Of a stretch of 64,000 nt of DNA, positions 47,683 through 57,350 are shown piece by piece. The DNA is from Flavobacterium sp. ALD4 (GTDB lineage: Bacteria > Bacteroidota > Bacteroidia > Flavobacteriales > Flavobacteriaceae): positions 124,001-188,000 of the forward strand of contig NZ_PJBJ01000030.1 of assembly GCF_002836475.1 (NCBI RefSeq), written 5' to 3'. The notes under the pieces are model-generated. The model was not told the origin of the DNA and searched no databases. It saw only the letters and a list, made by a program, of their open reading frames with translations. The number at the start of each line of letters is the position of its first letter. Within the stretch, counting starts at the first letter, position 1. Position numbers and translations under genes: made by a program.

Positions 47683-47847
47683 TTATTTATTTTCAGCATC
47701 TTGCCTAACTTCTTCCTCATCATTTTCACTAAAGGAGTCTGGCTCCTGTCTTGGCGGCATAGTCAATACTTTATAGAAAAAATAGACTGCAAAAGAAGTT
47801 ACGATTCCCTGGGTCAACACCATTGTTATTAATGCTCCTGTATTCAT
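47683..47847 (-). CDS. MetS-like NSS transporter small subunit
   Basis: A 54-residue protein, too short for ordinary ORF cut-offs: MNTGALITMVLTQGIVTSFA then a short basic/aromatic turn and an acidic tail (SFSENDEEEVRQD). One membrane helix. It starts 22 bases after the stop of the NSS-family transporter on the same strand. This matches the arrangement of the Corynebacterium methionine importer MetP/MetS, in which a tiny membrane protein is required by the NSS-type transporter. I infer the same partnership here. It ends 11 bases before the HhH protein. Confidence 0.8.
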   Translation of the reverse strand: MNTGALITMVLTQGIVTSFAVYFFYKVLTMPPRQEPDSFSENDEEEVRQDAENK

Positions 47848-47868
47848 TTGAATTGTGTTTTAAAATTT

Positions 47869-49539
47869 TTATACTGTAGCTCTACCCTCTCTGCGTCTTT
47901 TTAGAAAAGCAAAGTAAACCAACGAACTGATAAACATAAATAAACAAACTAACATCAATCTAGCAAAGTTTAAATACAAAATTTTATCTTGTAATTGTTC
48001 AATTATAGCTGGATCAGTAGCTAATGCTATTTGATCTCTAATTCCAGCATGTGTAAGCATTTTAATTATCGAACCATTATCTAATGGCCATCCGTTACCA
48101 CTAAAAAAGCTAGATATATTTCCAGACCAATTATTCCCTAAAGGTTTAAATAAAGAACCTAAGAAAATGATTATCAGCAATACTGGTGTTACAAATTTAA
48201 TGATAAATTTATAAATATTTGGCACTTTGATATCAGCACCACTTGTGATTTCACGCCATCCTTTGTTCATCCCAAAAATCCACGAAAACAATATCGTTTC
48301 AAACATCGCAAAAACAACTAAACTTACTGTTCCCGCCCAATAATCATATTCATCAAACACTCCTTCCTTGAAAAAAATAACTGTTGGTAAACCTAAAACT
48401 AAAATCATTGCTCCAAAAGACCAAGCTCCTTTATTTTTAGACCAACCAAATTCATCTCTCATGAATCCCATCCAAGGTGTCCCCATAGCTAATGAGGAAG
48501 TAATACCTGCAAAAAATAATAATCCAAACCAGCAAACACCCGCAACAACAGCTAAAGTAGAACCCCATTGTTCAAACAAATACGGCATTGTTTGAAAAGC
48601 CATTCCAAAACCTGCATTTTCAATCACCCAGTCCAAACCTAAATATCCTGCAGCAATAGGGATAACAATTAAACTTCCTAAGACTACTTCCACAAACTCA
48701 TTCATAAAACCAGTCGAAACCGCATTTAGTGCTATATCATCTTTTTCATCAATATAAGCCGCATAACAATGAATTGTTCCCATACCCACAGACAAAGTAA
48801 AGAAGATTTGACCAGCAGCTGCCATCCAAACCTTCAAATCTAATATTGAATCATATTGCGGTGTCCAAAGGAAATTTAAACCATCCCAGGCATTTGCATC
48901 AGGAAAAATTTCTGAAGCTCCAGAAGTACCAAGAGTCAATCCTCTTACTGCCAGTACAACTCCAAAAAGAATTAATAAAGGCATCCCTACTTTTGCAACT
49001 TTTTCAATTCCTTTAATTCCTTTTGATAAAATGAATGTATTCAATATTAAACAGATCACATAGAAAATAACAGCTTCATAAGGCAAACCGGTAGTAGACT
49101 TTGATATGTCAGTATAAGAATCAAAGAATCCTGCAACATTAGCTTGACTCATCCCGTTAAATGTACCTATTAAAGTATGATACACATAAGACATTGTCCA
49201 TGACTCAATATAACAATAATAAGAAGCAATAGCAATATTAGTAAAAATACCAAAGACACCAATGTATTTAAGCAACCGCCCTTTCACCATTGAATCGAGA
49301 ATGTATGGAGTGCTGTGGTTTCCAAATTTCCCTCCATATCTTCCTGAAGACCATTCGATAAACAATAATGGAATACCCATAACGAGAAAACAAATTAAAT
49401 AAGGAATGATAAAAGCCCCTCCTCCGTTTTCTATGGCCTGTACTGGAAATCTAAGAAAGTTACCTAAACCAACGGCATTCCCCGCCATAGCTAGTATAAG
49501 TCCAACTCGCGAACCCCATGAATCAACTTTTACTGACAT
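47869..49539 (-). CDS. Sodium-dependent NSS-family transporter
   Basis: 556 residues with about twelve membrane helices. DSWGSRVGLILAMAGNAVGL then GNFLRFPVQAIENGGGAF is the TM1 sodium/substrate-binding signature of the neurotransmitter:sodium symporter family (LeuT fold). TM6-like FFTLSVGMGTIHCYAAY and TM8 features follow. It imports an amino acid or related amine with Na+; the substrate is not readable. It is longer than the LeuT core because of an extended C-terminal part. A small MetS-like subunit is encoded directly downstream. It is divergent from the APC permease. Confidence 0.92.
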   Translation of the reverse strand: MSVKVDSWGSRVGLILAMAGNAVGLGNFLRFPVQAIENGGGAFIIPYLICFLVMGIPLLFIEWSSGRYGGKFGNHSTPYILDSMVKGRLLKYIGVFGIFTNIAIASYYCYIESWTMSYVYHTLIGTFNGMSQANVAGFFDSYTDISKSTTGLPYEAVIFYVICLILNTFILSKGIKGIEKVAKVGMPLLILFGVVLAVRGLTLGTSGASEIFPDANAWDGLNFLWTPQYDSILDLKVWMAAAGQIFFTLSVGMGTIHCYAAYIDEKDDIALNAVSTGFMNEFVEVVLGSLIVIPIAAGYLGLDWVIENAGFGMAFQTMPYLFEQWGSTLAVVAGVCWFGLLFFAGITSSLAMGTPWMGFMRDEFGWSKNKGAWSFGAMILVLGLPTVIFFKEGVFDEYDYWAGTVSLVVFAMFETILFSWIFGMNKGWREITSGADIKVPNIYKFIIKFVTPVLLIIIFLGSLFKPLGNNWSGNISSFFSGNGWPLDNGSIIKMLTHAGIRDQIALATDPAIIEQLQDKILYLNFARLMLVCLFMFISSLVYFAFLKRRREGRATV

Positions 49540-49718
49540 ATTTGTGTTTTTTGTTATGCTTCAAAGATAACAAAACAATCGAAAAATCAGCACTTAAGCA
49601 AAAAAGCATTACTATTTCATTATCATATTTATCATAAAAAAACAAAATGAACAATGGGCTCTAAAATCACTTTCACACCAAATTAAATAATATTATTTAT
49701 TTAATCTAAAATAAACAA

Positions 49719-49726
49719 TATATTTG
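49719..49726 (+). promoter_or_regulatory. -7 promoter element of the APC permease at 49757
   Basis: TATATTTG fits TAnnTTTG exactly and is 30 bases before the chosen ATG. It lies inside the longer frame that begins at 49724, supporting the later start. Confidence 0.55.
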
Positions 49727-49756
49727 CGCACAATTAACACTAAACTTACTAAATAT

Positions 49757-51235
49757 ATGTCAATCTGGAAAACAAAACCACTCTCGGTTTTATTAAATGA
49801 AGCATCCGAAGATGAAAAAGGGCTAAAAAGAACTTTATCTTCAAGATCTCTGGTTGCTCTGGGCGTTGGTGCCATTATTGGAGCTGGGTTGTTCTCGTTA
49901 ACTGGTATTGCTGCAGCAGAAAATGCAGGTCCAGCAGTTACATTATCATTTATATTAGCAGCCGTTGGATGTGCATTTGCAGGATTATGCTATGCTGAAT
50001 TTGCATCAATGATTCCTGTCGCAGGGAGTGCTTACACGTACTCATATGCCACAATGGGCGAATTTGTTGCTTGGATAATCGGTTGGGATTTAGTATTAGA
50101 ATATGCTTTAGGAGCTGCAACTGTAGCGGTAAGTTGGTCTCAATATGTAGATAAATTTCTTATAAATTACGGAATACACATTCCACAATCTATACTGCAT
50201 GGTCCTTGGGACGCAAAACCAGGGATTATTAATTTACCTTCAATTTTAATCATTTGTTTACTTTCTCTGTTATTAATAAGAGGCACAAAAGAATCTGCTT
50301 CCTTAAATAATATTTTAGTTATTTTAAAAGTAACTGTGGTAATTGTATTTATTGGTTTAGGCTGGGGCTTTATTAACAACGCAAATCATACTCCTTTCAT
50401 ACCAGTTAATGAAGGTGAAGCACTTTTAAGTTCTGGAAAGATGTCTTTTCTTAATTTCTTCAGTAGCGACTATTTTGGTCATTATGGCTGGAGTGGTATT
50501 TTGCGAGGTGCAGGAGTAGTATTTTTTGCTTTTATTGGTTTTGATGCCGTTTCTACTGCTGCGCAAGAAGCGAAAAATCCACAAAAAGGAATGCCAATTG
50601 GTATTTTAGGTTCATTAGTAATTTGTACTATTTTATATGTCCTTTTTGCTTACGTTTTAACTGGTTTAGAAAATTATCTTAATTTTAAAGGTGATGCAAG
50701 CCCTGTAACTACCGCATTTGCAAAAACAGGTTACACATTTTTAAATTCTGGGCTTACAATTGCAATTATTGCAGGATACACTTCTGTGATGTTAGTAATG
50801 TTGATGGGGCAAAGCAGAGTTTTTTATAGTATGAGTGTAGATGGTTTATTACCGAAATTTTTCAGTGATTTACATGCTAAAAATAGAACACCATACAAAA
50901 CAAATCTTCTTTTTATGGTATTCGTAAGTATATTTGCGGGCTTTGTTCCTGTGTCAGACCTTGGTCACATGGTTAGTATAGGTACATTATTTGCATTTTC
51001 ATTAGTTTGCATTGGTGTAGTTGTTATGCGAAAATCTAATCCAGATGCAGAAAGAGGTTTCAGAGTGCCTTTTGTTCCTGTATTCCCTATTGTAGGTGTT
51101 ATTATCTGTCTAATTTTAATGGCTGGCTTACCTATTGAAAGTTGGGAGAGATTAGCAATTTGGATGGCAATTGGTGTTGCGCTGTATTTCGCTTATGGTA
51201 AAAAACGCAGTAAATTAAACAATCCAGATAAATAG
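49757..51235 (+). CDS. APC-family cationic amino acid permease
   Basis: About 492 residues with about twelve to fourteen membrane helices. LVALGVGAIIGAGLFSLTGI in helix 1 carries the APC GxGxF break; GAGVVFFAFIGFDAVSTAAQ followed by EAKNPQKGMP in helix 6 and loop, and the start near SVLLNEASEDEKGLKRTLS, are typical of the CAT/YfnA subgroup. It imports an amino acid, possibly cationic; the substrate is inferred from subgroup only. I use the ATG at 49757, downstream of the promoter. Monocistronic with a strong terminator. Confidence 0.92.
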   Translation: MSIWKTKPLSVLLNEASEDEKGLKRTLSSRSLVALGVGAIIGAGLFSLTGIAAAENAGPAVTLSFILAAVGCAFAGLCYAEFASMIPVAGSAYTYSYATMGEFVAWIIGWDLVLEYALGAATVAVSWSQYVDKFLINYGIHIPQSILHGPWDAKPGIINLPSILIICLLSLLLIRGTKESASLNNILVILKVTVVIVFIGLGWGFINNANHTPFIPVNEGEALLSSGKMSFLNFFSSDYFGHYGWSGILRGAGVVFFAFIGFDAVSTAAQEAKNPQKGMPIGILGSLVICTILYVLFAYVLTGLENYLNFKGDASPVTTAFAKTGYTFLNSGLTIAIIAGYTSVMLVMLMGQSRVFYSMSVDGLLPKFFSDLHAKNRTPYKTNLLFMVFVSIFAGFVPVSDLGHMVSIGTLFAFSLVCIGVVVMRKSNPDAERGFRVPFVPVFPIVGVIICLILMAGLPIESWERLAIWMAIGVALYFAYGKKRSKLNNPDK

Positions 51236-51251
51236 ATTTTTTCTAGCCTAA

Positions 51252-51288
51252 AAAAAGGGATTATAAAATACTTTATAATCCCTTTTTC
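51252..51288. terminator. Bidirectional terminator
   Basis: A 14-bp hairpin, AAAGGGATTATAAA/TTTATAATCCCTTT, with A and T runs on either side, between the permease and the convergent PspC-like gene. Confidence 0.92.
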
Positions 51289-51311
51289 TTTATATATACT
51301 TAGGCGCTACA

Positions 51312-51551
51312 CTACAAATCAAATACTGAAGTTCTTTTAGCACGAATCAAATCTTTTAACTTGATCCAGAAAGCTAGAGTTAAATATACTCCAAACCAAA
51401 GTCCTGCCGTAACAAAAGATATGTAAATAAAAAAAAGTCTCACACTTGTCACTCGCATTCCTAAACTATCTGCCAGACGAGACGACACATGGAAGCCATA
51501 CTTTTCAAAGAAGTACTTAAGCTTTATTATTCTAGGTACACTTTGTGCCAT
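51312..51551 (-). CDS. PspC-like small membrane protein
   Basis: 79 residues. The N-terminal part (FFEKYGFHVSSRLADSLGMR) is followed by a hydrophobic segment (SVRLFFIYISFVTAGLWFGV) and YLTLAFWIKLKDLI, the PspC domain pattern in a short flavobacterial form. PspC is an inner-membrane stress protein; the short form has no demonstrated role that I know of. It lies about 70 bases downstream of DUF2851 on the same strand. Confidence 0.8.
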   Translation of the reverse strand: MAQSVPRIIKLKYFFEKYGFHVSSRLADSLGMRVTSVRLFFIYISFVTAGLWFGVYLTLAFWIKLKDLIRAKRTSVFDL

Positions 51552-51621
51552 TGTATTATTTATTTATTCCACACCACAAAAATACATAATTATTTTTTGT
51601 TGAAACTAAAGATAGGAAGAA

Positions 51622-52893
51622 TTAGGTAGCCGTCAGTAGTTCCATACCGATAGCACACTCTAAACACCTCCCTTTAGAACAGTACTCATTCTTAAGTTGC
51701 AACATTGCTTGCGTTTCAAAAGCACTCGCTGCATGCACTCCAAAGGATTTGAATTTATCCATAATGGCATTTTTCTCTGGCGCAACTTCATTTAGCAATT
51801 GGATCAAATCTTCTACAACCTCCCCTCCCCTGCTTTTAGCATATGCAAATTGAATTGGAATCAAGGTATTTACCACAATCAAATCTATAAACGACTTCGA
51901 CAGCATTTTCTTCTTCTTTGGGCTTTCCTTATCAAATTGATAATGTTCTTGCCAATAGGAAGTCGCTGAAACCTGAAAAAGCTCGTAAATAGCCTTCACC
52001 GACGTGACTTCGCTTATTTGTGAAAATAGATTTTGGTTGCCATGATACAAATTAGCCAATTGTGAAAGTCGTATCGTGGGAAAATTATCAGGGCGGTGTT
52101 TAAAAAACTGAACTAGATTACCACTACTTTTTTCTATTTGGTATTTGTGCAACAAATAGTAAAACCTGAATTTTAAATCTTTAAAATAATTATCTTCCTT
52201 TTCAACGTCTAATAATCCTGCATTACCAAACAGTAAGGCTTCCAAATTTTCGGCCTCAGGTCCTTCTTTTCTGATAATCGAAAACGGAATGGAAGTCGCT
52301 ATTTTTAGAAAGATTTCCCCGTTCGTGTTCAATCCGAAGTTTTTTGCCAACAGACAGAACAAAACCGCCTCCCAATCATTATTAGTTTGTTGAAGCAGCT
52401 CATAAATAGCTTTGGACTTCCTTTCCAATCGTTCAAAAAACAACCGCTCCTGCCAGTTTTTTAAAATAAAAGGGGAAACATCGGCTAACTGCTTTTCGCA
52501 GAAAATCCACGCTTTTGGAGACATCAATGAATTATAGTTATCTGTTATATCCCTGTCGACATATTTCTTGAGTTCCAAAACAGGAATTTCAGTATTATTT
52601 TTTCTGTAAATTTCAGTATCGTGTTCCCAAACTACGTGGAGAATTACGTTTTCGTATGCCACATCTCTTTCGTGATGATGTACATACCAGTCCGAAGATT
52701 TTAGGTGAATCTCCACGTTTCCGGCCCACATTTGATTACCGATTGTAATTTGAGCATTGAAAAAATCAGGGCCTGCCAACTCTAAATACTGACCCACATT
52801 GGCAATGGTGATTTCCTCATTATTTGAAGTTTTCAAATTAAGGATATCGAACTTCTTAAATTTCCAGAGGTAATGGAGAAAATCTTCTTTCAT
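51622..52893 (-). CDS. DUF2851 family protein
   Basis: 423 residues matching DUF2851: MKEDFLHYLWKFKKFDILNL at the start, GPDFFNAQITIGNQMWAGNV then EIHLKSSDWYVHHHERDVAY (about residues 40-80), and a cysteine-bearing tail (YCSKGRCLECAIG). A cluster of His, Asp and Glu near residues 60-85 and the C-terminal cysteines could bind metal, but that is speculation. No signal peptide; cytoplasmic. The function is unknown. It lies about 75 bases downstream of the exonuclease gene. Confidence 0.9.
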   Translation of the reverse strand: MKEDFLHYLWKFKKFDILNLKTSNNEEITIANVGQYLELAGPDFFNAQITIGNQMWAGNVEIHLKSSDWYVHHHERDVAYENVILHVVWEHDTEIYRKNNTEIPVLELKKYVDRDITDNYNSLMSPKAWIFCEKQLADVSPFILKNWQERLFFERLERKSKAIYELLQQTNNDWEAVLFCLLAKNFGLNTNGEIFLKIATSIPFSIIRKEGPEAENLEALLFGNAGLLDVEKEDNYFKDLKFRFYYLLHKYQIEKSSGNLVQFFKHRPDNFPTIRLSQLANLYHGNQNLFSQISEVTSVKAIYELFQVSATSYWQEHYQFDKESPKKKKMLSKSFIDLIVVNTLIPIQFAYAKSRGGEVVEDLIQLLNEVAPEKNAIMDKFKSFGVHAASAFETQAMLQLKNEYCSKGRCLECAIGMELLTAT

Positions 52894-52967
52894 CGTAAAG
52901 CCTTGTAATTAAGAGACTAAAGTAACGAAAAAACGAATAACTTTTACTTTAAATTGAATCTTGAAAA

Positions 52968-53450
52968 CTATCTCATTAAATACAGTTTGGCGCAAGCCCG
53001 AGCATCTGATAATGCTTCATGATGATTCACTTCAATTTTCATTGTCCTGCAACAATCACTAAGCTTTGTCGGTTTTAATCCTTTTGCTTTGTATATTTTA
53101 ACGGTGCATTCCCATCGAGGCGATAGATTCAAATCATCGTAACTTAAGCCGTACAGCGCCATTGATTTGGCCAACACGTTCCTGTCAAAACTTTCATTGT
53201 GAGCGACTACAATTCGATCCTGTAGTCGCCTTTGGATTTCAGGAAAGACCTGCGTAAATGATTTTGCATTCACCGTATCCCTTGGATAAATTCCATGGAC
53301 TTGAATTGTAAAAGGAGAATACAGATTGTTTGGCGGTTTAATCAGACTGACAAACTCATCTACTATTACTCCATTCTCAACTGTAACTATTCCCACCGAA
53401 CAGGGATGGAATGCCGTTGCCGTTTCAAAATCTATTGCTGTAAATGTCAT
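52968..53450 (-). CDS. DEDDh 3'-5' exonuclease (DnaQ-like)
   Basis: 160 residues, one RNase T/DnaQ fold. ExoI is FTAIDFETATAF (Asp and Glu at residues 7 and 9), ExoII is VAHNESFDRNVL (Asp about 101), and ExoIII is HHEALSDARACAKL (His and Asp near 143-148). All DEDDh residues are in place. It removes nucleotides from 3' ends of DNA or RNA. It is a stand-alone domain, so it may be a polymerase proofreader-like or a general repair or RNA-trimming nuclease. Same strand as DUF2851. Confidence 0.9.
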   Translation of the reverse strand: MTFTAIDFETATAFHPCSVGIVTVENGVIVDEFVSLIKPPNNLYSPFTIQVHGIYPRDTVNAKSFTQVFPEIQRRLQDRIVVAHNESFDRNVLAKSMALYGLSYDDLNLSPRWECTVKIYKAKGLKPTKLSDCCRTMKIEVNHHEALSDARACAKLYLMR

Positions 53451-53519
53451 TTTTAAAGTTAGAAGTTAGAGTTACAGTTTAAAAATTATTGTATAAAATT
53501 TGGATACCTCATTATTAGT

Positions 53520-53566
53520 AGAAAAAACCACGAATTTACCGACTTTAACTCGTCAATATCGTGGTC
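53520..53566 (-). terminator. Terminator after the cysteine/cystathionine synthase gene
   Basis: ACCACGA/TCGTGGT arms with a loop of about 25 bases, followed by six T on the minus strand, 30 bases after the stop. Confidence 0.7.
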
Positions 53567-53593
53567 TGTATGTTATAATTATCGAAAGTAAAC

Positions 53594-54955
53594 CTACTTA
53601 ATCGAACCTATAATATCGTATTTTGTAATAATATGGTGCCTTCCTTCTCCTAAATCAATCAATACCGCTGCATTGTCCCTGTTGAACAATTTAGAAACTT
53701 CTTCGATTGACGTTCCCATTTGCACAATAGGATAAGGACTTCCCATAATTTCCTTAATTGGTCTTTCGGCTGAGTTTTTATCATGTACATAACTTTGAAA
53801 CAAGTCAGACTCATCTAAGGAACCTACAAATCCCGACATATCCATTACTGGTATTTGTGAAATTTTATATTTACGCATTCTTTCAATCGCGTGAGACACT
53901 AATTCTTCTGTACGAGCAACAATTAAAGGCTTGTAAATATGATCTTTTATAACATCTTCTGCTTTTTTAACTTCCTCTTCAAGAAAACCACGTTCGCGCA
54001 TCCAATCGTCATTAAACATCTTCCCTACATAGCGGCTTCCCGAATCGTGAAATAAAACTACAACTACATCTTCTGGCTTGAAATGATCCTTTAATTGCAA
54101 TAGCCCCTTAGTGGCAGCTCCTGCCGAGTTCCCAACAAAAATACCTTCTTCGAGAGCAATTCTTCGCGTGTACACCGCAGCATCTTTATCTGTTACTTTA
54201 GTGAACCCATCAATCAAAGAAAAATCTACATTCAAGGGTAAAATATCCTCTCCGATACCTTCTGTTATATAAGAATAAATCTCATTTTCATCAAAAATTC
54301 CGGTCTCATGGTACTTTTTAAATACAGAACCATAGGTATCAATACCCCAGATCTTGATATCCGGATTCTTTTCTTTTAGGTATTTTCCAACACCCGAGAT
54401 TGTCCCTCCAGTACCTACACCAGCTATAAAGTGAGTAATTTTACCTTCCGTTTGAGCCCAAATTTCAGGTCCCGTTTGCTCGTAGTGCGCAATAGCATTC
54501 GATGGATTGTCGTATTGATTTACATACCAAGAATTTGGTGTTTCACTGGCTAACCTTTTTGATACAGAATAATAGGAACGAGGATCTGTTGGCTCAACAT
54601 CTGTAGGACAAACCACTACTTTTGCGCCAACAGCACGAAGGATATCCATTTTCTCTTTAGATTGTTTATCTGACATGACGCATATCAACTTATATCCCTT
54701 AATAATAGCAACTAAAGCCAATCCCATTCCTGTATTTCCAGATGTTCCTTCAACAATAGTCCCCCCTGGTTTTAGTCTACCATCAGCCTCAGCATCTGCA
54801 ATCATTTTTACCGCCATTCTGTCTTTTACGGAATTACCGGGATTAAAAGTTTCTACTTTGGCAAGTACTAATGCATCCACTCCTTCAATGACTCTATTTA
54901 ATTTCACTAATGGTGTATCTCCTATTGTACCTAATATATTTTCTGCGTATTGCAT
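53594..54955 (-). CDS. PLP-dependent cystathionine beta-synthase / cysteine synthase with CBS domains
   Basis: 453 residues. The PLP-fold domain has the Schiff-base Lys in FNPGNSVKDRMAVKM (about residue 43), the substrate loop EGTSGNTGMGLALVAI (about 70) and the phosphate loop GVGTGGTISGVGKYL (about 178). The C-terminal part, about 330-453, holds two CBS repeats (LIVARTEELVSHAIERMRKY and IVQMGTSIEEVSKLF), the regulatory module of cystathionine beta-synthases. It makes cystathionine from serine and homocysteine, or cysteine from O-acetylserine. The domain layout favours the former. Monocistronic. Confidence 0.92.
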   Translation of the reverse strand: MQYAENILGTIGDTPLVKLNRVIEGVDALVLAKVETFNPGNSVKDRMAVKMIADAEADGRLKPGGTIVEGTSGNTGMGLALVAIIKGYKLICVMSDKQSKEKMDILRAVGAKVVVCPTDVEPTDPRSYYSVSKRLASETPNSWYVNQYDNPSNAIAHYEQTGPEIWAQTEGKITHFIAGVGTGGTISGVGKYLKEKNPDIKIWGIDTYGSVFKKYHETGIFDENEIYSYITEGIGEDILPLNVDFSLIDGFTKVTDKDAAVYTRRIALEEGIFVGNSAGAATKGLLQLKDHFKPEDVVVVLFHDSGSRYVGKMFNDDWMRERGFLEEEVKKAEDVIKDHIYKPLIVARTEELVSHAIERMRKYKISQIPVMDMSGFVGSLDESDLFQSYVHDKNSAERPIKEIMGSPYPIVQMGTSIEEVSKLFNRDNAAVLIDLGEGRHHIITKYDIIGSIK

Positions 54956-55189
54956 TTAATTGTAATTTAAAGATTGTAATTTGTTATAAATACTTTTGCA
55001 AAGATAGTATTTTGTTAGAAACATTCATGCTTCTTATAGATTCCCTTAAGATTAATTGACGCTACTTTCTTTGATTAAGAGCTCCATGAATTTCATTTTT
55101 AACAATATTCCTTACTTGCTTCTTTGAGTAAGTAAATTATAATATCCATAATCGTTCGGACATGTAAACAAGCCCTTTAAGTTCAAAGA

Positions 55190-57136
55190 TTAATTGAAGA
55201 AATTCCAGATTATCCCAAAACGAATCATGAAATCGCGGTACGGATTATTTGGAGCGGAGTAGAAATTATTTCCTGTAAGAGAAGAATTAAAGTGTTCTGC
55301 TTTCAAATAAACTCTAGTTCTTTGAATGCGTGCATTGATAAAAAAGTCAAGGTTGGGATAATTCCCAATTTCTTTCTTATCCTGAATAAAGAACTCCCCG
55401 ATTACCGGATTATAATCATTAGCGAAATAATTTGCAAAATAATTCAAGGTTATCCCAGTTTGTAAAAATAATGCTTTTTTAAATAAGTAATTAGTGTAAT
55501 AAATAGTATTCCTAGTAACAAGTTCAGGGACATTTAAAATTGCGTCCTGTTGACTTACTTTTTGATACAAGAAGGTATTATCCAGAGCAAAATTCCCGAA
55601 TTTTATTTCCTTACTTACTTTAACCGATATATAATTTATAGTATTACCATATTGATTCGGGGTCACAATTTGCTGCTTTAGGTCTATTGCGCTATTCTCA
55701 AAATATAAATGATCATCCAACGTCATGAACTGTACTGCTGCTTCTACCCACGGGGTAATAGCAGTAGCGGTAATGGAGTTTATTTTTTCATTCTTGAAAT
55801 TATTAGACCAGTTGTAATTCACATAACTACTTTGATACAAATTATAATTATCATTGGGCAACTTATTCAAATTTTGGTATCCAAAAGAGAATTGGTACTC
55901 CTCATTAAACTCATAATTTATCTTTGCCTCTAAATTAGATAAGGATTGATTCGTCACTGACCTTGAATACAAGAACTGCCCATTCCAATTCTTTTTTTGG
56001 TATTCATACTGACCACCAGCGCTATTTATATTTCTAGTCAATGAAGCTGGAATAGTTTTATCGTCCCTAATCAATATTTGGTTGTAGTAATAATTACTTC
56101 TAAAATCATCTGCGAAAAACTGGAACTTTCCAAGAGTAGTATTTTCATAGGTCAATCCTAGTTTATTATACATTTTATTATAATGTGTTTGGTCATTAAT
56201 GCCGCTCGTTACATAGGAATCTCCAAATCTATATACTCTTTGAGAGCCTAATGTTGAAGGCACAGTTGCTTGATTGTATTCAAAAAATTTATTTTCGTAG
56301 TTAAATTGATGGCTGACGTATAAATTGTTAGATCCTTTTTTATCGTTTACCCTTAGAAAATGATCAAGAAACACGCGCTTACCTTTTAGAAATGATTTCG
56401 CATCAGTAAAGTATACCTCGAGTCGTTGTCTATTATCATAATTTGGATCTTCGTCTTCAAAATCACTGATTGTGGTAATTCCGCCATTTTCCTCATTTAA
56501 AATATCCTGACTCGTGAAATGAGCATTGGCAAAATAGCGCTCCCTTTTTGTATTGTAGCTTGTTGTAAATCTAAAATTACCAGTACTGGAAAGTTGGTTT
56601 ATATACTTTCCTTCAGAGCGAAGGCCCTTGTATGCGATCGAAAAATTAAGCCTTGGATTAAGGTTTAAAGTAAAAAAAGCATCAAGCGTTTGTCCCTTTT
56701 GCATTACCGACTTGAAGTACAATTCGGTAACTGGTGTGGCGACCGAACTATATTTTATATCATTTGCTTCCAAAAAATTAAAATGTTTTGCCTTGAAACC
56801 AAATTCCGGATAAGGGGAAAACTCAGTCAGACTGTATTGTAAGGTATTATAGGTTTGCCCTTCATTTGAAAAAGGCAATAATCCGAAGATATCTTTTCGC
56901 AGATAGTTAAAACTATACTCTCTTTGAATGGTGAGTGAAGTGTCTAGGTAAGTGGTGTCACGTTCTATAGAAATAAAACGGTACTGGTCCATAGTGGCCA
57001 CTTTTTGTCCATTGAGATTTTTTTTTGAATCCGATGCTATCCGACCTTTAGGCTCCATTGAATCGTCTCCTTGCTTTAACTGGGAAAACAACATTGTTGG
57101 CAATACTAAAAAATAAAATAAAAAGAGAATTCTCAT
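55190..57136 (-). CDS. Putative outer-membrane porin (Porin_10-like)
   Basis: 648 residues. A signal peptide (RILFLFYFLVLPTMLFSQ) is followed by a long run of alternating aromatic/polar strands (for example FNFLEANDIKYSSVATPVTE and NLYVSHQFNYENKFFEYNQA), ending in a Phe-rich terminal strand (MIRFGIIWNFFN) as usual for outer-membrane beta-barrels. The pattern fits the putative-porin family common in Bacteroidota. Transport substrate unknown. It stands alone: the SusCD pair lies on its upstream side behind a terminator. Confidence 0.85.
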   Translation of the reverse strand: MRILFLFYFLVLPTMLFSQLKQGDDSMEPKGRIASDSKKNLNGQKVATMDQYRFISIERDTTYLDTSLTIQREYSFNYLRKDIFGLLPFSNEGQTYNTLQYSLTEFSPYPEFGFKAKHFNFLEANDIKYSSVATPVTELYFKSVMQKGQTLDAFFTLNLNPRLNFSIAYKGLRSEGKYINQLSSTGNFRFTTSYNTKRERYFANAHFTSQDILNEENGGITTISDFEDEDPNYDNRQRLEVYFTDAKSFLKGKRVFLDHFLRVNDKKGSNNLYVSHQFNYENKFFEYNQATVPSTLGSQRVYRFGDSYVTSGINDQTHYNKMYNKLGLTYENTTLGKFQFFADDFRSNYYYNQILIRDDKTIPASLTRNINSAGGQYEYQKKNWNGQFLYSRSVTNQSLSNLEAKINYEFNEEYQFSFGYQNLNKLPNDNYNLYQSSYVNYNWSNNFKNEKINSITATAITPWVEAAVQFMTLDDHLYFENSAIDLKQQIVTPNQYGNTINYISVKVSKEIKFGNFALDNTFLYQKVSQQDAILNVPELVTRNTIYYTNYLFKKALFLQTGITLNYFANYFANDYNPVIGEFFIQDKKEIGNYPNLDFFINARIQRTRVYLKAEHFNSSLTGNNFYSAPNNPYRDFMIRFGIIWNFFN

Positions 57137-57291
57137 TGTAAAAGGATGGAGTTAGGATATTATATAAAGGCAAAGGTAAATGATAAATATGTATAAAAAA
57201 ACCCTTTATTTAATGGCATTGTATCGGATAAATTAAACCTAATTAATATACTCATTTGAATGAAGAAGTCAACGCCAGTCAAAAATAGGAA

Positions 57292-57330
57292 CAAAAAAAA
57301 CCGAGTTTGAAATTAATCAAACTCGGCTTA
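57292..57330 (-). terminator. Terminator after susD
   Basis: A perfect 10-bp hairpin, CCGAGTTTGA/TCAAACTCGG, followed by eight T on the minus strand. Confidence 0.92.
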
Positions 57331-57350
57331 CTAAAAAAATCCAAATTTTT

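Noticed and set aside
49724..49756. Longer N-terminus for the APC permease
   Set aside because: The frame would start inside the -7 promoter element; the extra residues look non-coding.
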